Translations under genes and position numbers: made by a program
In this document: piece by piece, positions 61,052 to 64,000 of the stretch
Layout: each line of letters begins with the position of its first letter
How positions within the stretch are numbered: position 1 is the stretch's first letter
The notes under the pieces: model-generated
The model's database searches: none
What the model was told of the DNA's origin: nothing
What the model saw: only the letters and a program-made list of their open reading frames with translations
Source of the DNA: Streptomyces rimosus subsp. rimosus
Lineage (GTDB): Bacteria > Actinomycetota > Actinomycetes > Streptomycetales > Streptomycetaceae
Reading direction: 5' to 3'
DNA length: 64,000 nucleotides
NCBI RefSeq assembly: GCF_000720725.1
Contig: NZ_JOCQ01000035.1
Span: 1 to 64,000 of the forward strand

Positions 61052-64000
61052 GTGGTTGGTACGGGTGACGTCGACTTCGAATGCGGACCGGTGGCCCTGG
61101 TACGAGCCGTGGCCCTCCCGCTGCCCCCGGACGACGCCCCGGCCCGACAGCTCCGGCCGCCCGGCGGGTCCCCGTACGAAGAAGACGAGCTGCGCCGGCG
61201 CATAGCGGAACTCGCCGCCGACCCGCGCCTCATGGAGGCGGTGAGCCTGGCCAGCGCGAGCCTGGCGGGAGAGGCCGCCCGTGTTCTGGCCGGAGACCGG
61301 CTCCGGCTCAAGTCCCTCCGCCGTATCGCGGTCTCCCTGACGAAGTACCACTTGCGGATGACCCACCGCCCCACCCCCTTCGGCCTCTTCGCCGGGGTCG
61401 GGCTCGCCGGATTCGGTCCCACGCCCGCGCGGGAGCCGGTCGGTGACGGGCACTGCGTGACCCGGCCGGACGCGGTCTGGCTGGACGGCGTGCTGGAGTC
61501 GCTGCTCGACGTCCCCGCCATACTGGAACGTTCGCGGCTCACGGCCAACAATCTGCTCACCGTACGGGACGGCCGGCTCGTACTGGCCGATCACCACGAC
61601 CGTAGCGGCGAGCAGCAGTCGGCCGGATCGGTGCGCCACACCAAGGTGGTCCGGAAGCTCTTGGCAGTTGCGGCGCGCCCCGTACCGTTTCCCGGACTCG
61701 TGGCAGCGGCGAGGCAGGACTTCCCCCAGGCGCCGGAAGGCGCGATCGAGAAGAGCATCGCGCAGCTCGTCCGCGGCCACTTCCTGATCAGCGACCTGCT
61801 GCCGCCGCCCGACTGCACCGCTCCTCTCGATCACGTATGTGACCGGCTGCGAGGGGCGGATCATCCGATCGCACGTGAACTCCTGGCGATACGAGTCGAG
61901 TTGAAGCGCCTGGACGCCACGCTTCCCGGCAGTCGCCGCGCCCGGCTGACCGCCGTCCGCGAACGAATGCGCGCCGTGGCGCCCGCGACGGACGTCCTCC
62001 AGACGGACCTGGGGCTGGACGTACGGCTGACCCTGCCGCAGGAAGTGGCCCGGGAAGCCGAACGGGCCGCGACGGTGCTGTGGCGGACCTCTCCCGTATA
62101 CCGGGGCAGCCCGCACCTGCGCGACTACCACCTGGCCTTTCTCGAACGGTACGGCACGGAGCGGCCGGTCCCGGTCCTGGAACTGCTCGATGAAGCCCGC
62201 GGCCTGGGCCTGCCCCGCGACTACCGCAGGCCCGGGACGCCGCCGCCCGCCCCCGGGGACGGGTCGCGCGACCGTGTCCTCGGCGAACTGCTGATGGACG
62301 CGGTCCGCGGCGGCGCCCGGGAAGTGGTGCTGGACGAGGAGACCGTACGCGCGCTGGAGCCGGCGGAGCGGGGACCGGCGCCGCGGAGCATGGAGGTGGG
62401 CGCCGAGCTGGTGGCACCGGGCTGGGACGCGCTGTGCGGCGGGGACTTCCATCTGGTGCTCGCGCCCCAGGCGGTGTCCCCGCTGGCCGGAGCGACCTTC
62501 AGCCGGTTCGCGCCGGTGCTCGGCCGGTCCGCCGAGCGGGTACGGGAGCTGGCGCTGCGCACCGGGCGCGCCGCGCCGGACGACGAGATCCCCGCCTGTG
62601 TCGCCTTCCGGCCCAGAGTGCTGCGGTCCGCCAACGTGTCCGCCGTCCCGCAGTGGCTGCCCCACCGCATCCCCCTGGGCGTCGGCCCCGCCACGGCGGA
62701 GACGGCGCACGATCTGCGCGTGGAGAACCTGGCGGTGTACGCGGACATGGACGGCCTCCGGCTCATCGACACGGCGACCGGCCGCAGGGTGCGGCCGCTC
62801 TCGTACTCGATGCTCAACCCGAGCAGCCGCCATCTCCCGTACGTGGCACGGTTCCTGCTGGAGGTCGGGCAGGAAGGACGGTCGTTCTGCTCCCCGTGGA
62901 GCTGGGGAAGCTGGGACTCGGCCCCCGCGCTGCCGCGGGTGCGGCACGGCCGGACCGTGCTCGTCCCGGCGCGCTGGCTGCCGGACCGGGCCTTGCACGC
63001 GGCGGCCGACGGCGGGGACGAAGCGTGGAGTGCGCAGGTCGAGCAGTGGCGGCGGCGCTGGGACGTGCCGCGGCAGACCCTGCTCAGCAAGGCCGACCAC
63101 CGCGTCGCCGTCGATCTCGACGACCCGCTGCACCTCCTGGCGTTCCGCGACGAGGTGCGGCGGGCACCCGGACTGACCGTGGTGGAGCAGTTCGGCGGCC
63201 CGGGGGGACGGCAGTGGCTGCGGGGCCGGGAGGGGGCGCACGCGGCCGAGTTCTTCTTTCCGGTCTTCGCCGGGCCCACCGGCGTCCGCCCCGGCGCCGC
63301 ACACGGCGCCCGTGGAACCCACCCCGTGCCGCCCCCGACGGGGGGCAGCCACGGACCGCGCGCCCACCTCCCCGGCGGCTCATGGCTCTACGCGAAGATC
63401 TACGTCCCCGAGGCCCGCCAGCCGGAGGTGCTGGCCCGCCACCTCGGACCGCTGACCGACCCCGGCCTGCTGCACAGGGCGGGCGCCGACCTCTGGTTCT
63501 TCCTCCGTTACGAGGATCCGGCATCGCACATCCGCCTGCGCTTCCACGGCAAGCCGGAGACCCTGTGGCCGGTGCTGCTGCCCGAGCTGCACGCGTGGGC
63601 GCAGGCGCGAGCGGAGGCGGGGCTGACCGGGAAGCTGGTCCTGGACACGTACGAGCCCGAGATCGAGCGGTACGGGGGCCCGGCCGCCATCGGTCACGCC
63701 GAGCGCTTCTTCCACGCCGACAGTGAGTCCGTCGTCGCGCTGCTGGCCTCCGGCCGGCCGGACGACCCGGTGCGGACGGCCGCGCTGGGCATCCTCGACA
63801 TCGTCACCCGCCTCGGCGACCCCGACGAGGCGCTCGACTGGCTCAGTACCCCGTCGGTGCTGGCGCGCCGGGGCGACGTACCGCGGGACCGGAAGCAGGC
63901 TGTCGCCGCTGAGCTGGACCCCCGCGCAAGGCCCCGGCCGTCGGCCGCGATGAACGGCAAGAGCCTCCGCGGCCCGGCGCTGTCCGGTCTGCGGGAGGCG
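61052..64000 (+). CDS. lanB: Full-length class I lanthipeptide dehydratase LanB (continues past the window)
   Basis: LanB dehydrates Ser and Thr of the precursor using glutamyl-tRNA. I start at GTG 61052, behind GGGGGCAAGC; 983 residues are present and the frame is open at the end. The N-terminal glutamylation domain contains LRRIAVSLTKYHLRMTHRPT then PFGLFAGV, and ANVSAVPQWLPHRI, RVRPLSYSMLNPSSRHLPYV. The C-terminal elimination domain starts about residue 777 (WLYAKIYVPEARQPEVLARH) and includes DLWFFLRYEDPASHIRLRFHG. Both halves in one protein mark a class I lanthipeptide rather than a thiopeptide (split) or pearlin enzyme. A LanC cyclase is expected downstream. Confidence 0.93.
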   Translation, partial: MVGTGDVDFECGPVALVRAVALPLPPDDAPARQLRPPGGSPYEEDELRRRIAELAADPRLMEAVSLASASLAGEAARVLAGDRLRLKSLRRIAVSLTKYHLRMTHRPTPFGLFAGVGLAGFGPTPAREPVGDGHCVTRPDAVWLDGVLESLLDVPAILERSRLTANNLLTVRDGRLVLADHHDRSGEQQSAGSVRHTKVVRKLLAVAARPVPFPGLVAAARQDFPQAPEGAIEKSIAQLVRGHFLISDLLPPPDCTAPLDHVCDRLRGADHPIARELLAIRVELKRLDATLPGSRRARLTAVRERMRAVAPATDVLQTDLGLDVRLTLPQEVAREAERAATVLWRTSPVYRGSPHLRDYHLAFLERYGTERPVPVLELLDEARGLGLPRDYRRPGTPPPAPGDGSRDRVLGELLMDAVRGGAREVVLDEETVRALEPAERGPAPRSMEVGAELVAPGWDALCGGDFHLVLAPQAVSPLAGATFSRFAPVLGRSAERVRELALRTGRAAPDDEIPACVAFRPRVLRSANVSAVPQWLPHRIPLGVGPATAETAHDLRVENLAVYADMDGLRLIDTATGRRVRPLSYSMLNPSSRHLPYVARFLLEVGQEGRSFCSPWSWGSWDSAPALPRVRHGRTVLVPARWLPDRALHAAADGGDEAWSAQVEQWRRRWDVPRQTLLSKADHRVAVDLDDPLHLLAFRDEVRRAPGLTVVEQFGGPGGRQWLRGREGAHAAEFFFPVFAGPTGVRPGAAHGARGTHPVPPPTGGSHGPRAHLPGGSWLYAKIYVPEARQPEVLARHLGPLTDPGLLHRAGADLWFFLRYEDPASHIRLRFHGKPETLWPVLLPELHAWAQARAEAGLTGKLVLDTYEPEIERYGGPAAIGHAERFFHADSESVVALLASGRPDDPVRTAALGILDIVTRLGDPDEALDWLSTPSVLARRGDVPRDRKQAVAAELDPRARPRPSAAMNGKSLRGPALSGLREA

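Noticed and set aside
61052..64000. Thiopeptide or pearlin-type pathway
   Set aside because: Thiopeptide LanB enzymes are split into two proteins and pearlin enzymes lack the elimination domain; here both domains are in one polypeptide and the core is not Cys/Ser-rich.

Overview
This 64 kb window is high-GC actinobacterial DNA, almost certainly from a Streptomyces chromosome. The signs are GTG starts, leaderless TANNNT promoters, a complete Pup-proteasome locus, Tat export genes, rare TTA (bldA) codons and a DmdR-type iron box. From memory the gene order from about 1 to 56.4 kb follows the S. coelicolor stretch around SCO1594-SCO1651; no alignment was run.

Layout. 0-16 kb: tRNA m1A methyltransferase, a ferredoxin, then the pupylation-degradation system: arc (ATPase), dop, pup, a decayed endonuclease VII remnant, prcB, prcA, a divergent LacI/MFS pair, pafA, two FKBP isomerases and the WYL regulators pafB and pafC. 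16-26 kb: two small ORFs, tatA, tatC, a small secreted cysteine protein, a HelY-type helicase whose promoter carries a RecA-NDp (PafBC) motif, a methyltransferase diverging from a MocR regulator, an iron-box-controlled siderophore reductase and a 5'-3' exonuclease. 26-34 kb: an OpuA-type osmoprotectant importer whose permease is fused to two tandem substrate-binding domains, a BtuF-like protein, a TDT transporter diverging from a LysR regulator, and a secreted protein. 34-42 kb: an ethanolamine/amine glutamylation locus (amidotransferase, permease, FadR regulator, GlnA4-like ligase, aldehyde dehydrogenase, SDR) followed by a secreted HAD phosphatase that may supply its substrate. 42-48 kb: a PLP aldolase-like enzyme, a Pro-rich membrane protein with an S8 mycosin-like protease, an SseB protein and an aquaporin. 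48-56.4 kb: DUF1844, infC (ATC start, attenuator-like leader), rpmI, rplT, an rRNA methyltransferase, a histidine kinase with a TTA codon, pheS and pheT, closed by a very strong hairpin.

56.4-64 kb looks like accessory DNA and holds the most interesting system. It contains a membrane SpoIIE-type phosphatase, an NsdA-like TPR regulator with a TTA codon, a Nudix hydrolase, a tail-anchored small protein, a highly structured gene-free region, a 46-residue class I lanthipeptide precursor and a full-length LanB dehydratase that runs off the window. A palindrome, TTCACACCCCGTGTGAA, lies before the regulator gene and recurs in the region upstream of the precursor, which suggests a cluster-specific operator. 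The predicted core ends in TQVCPATSWRC, with two S/T-x-x-C ring patterns.
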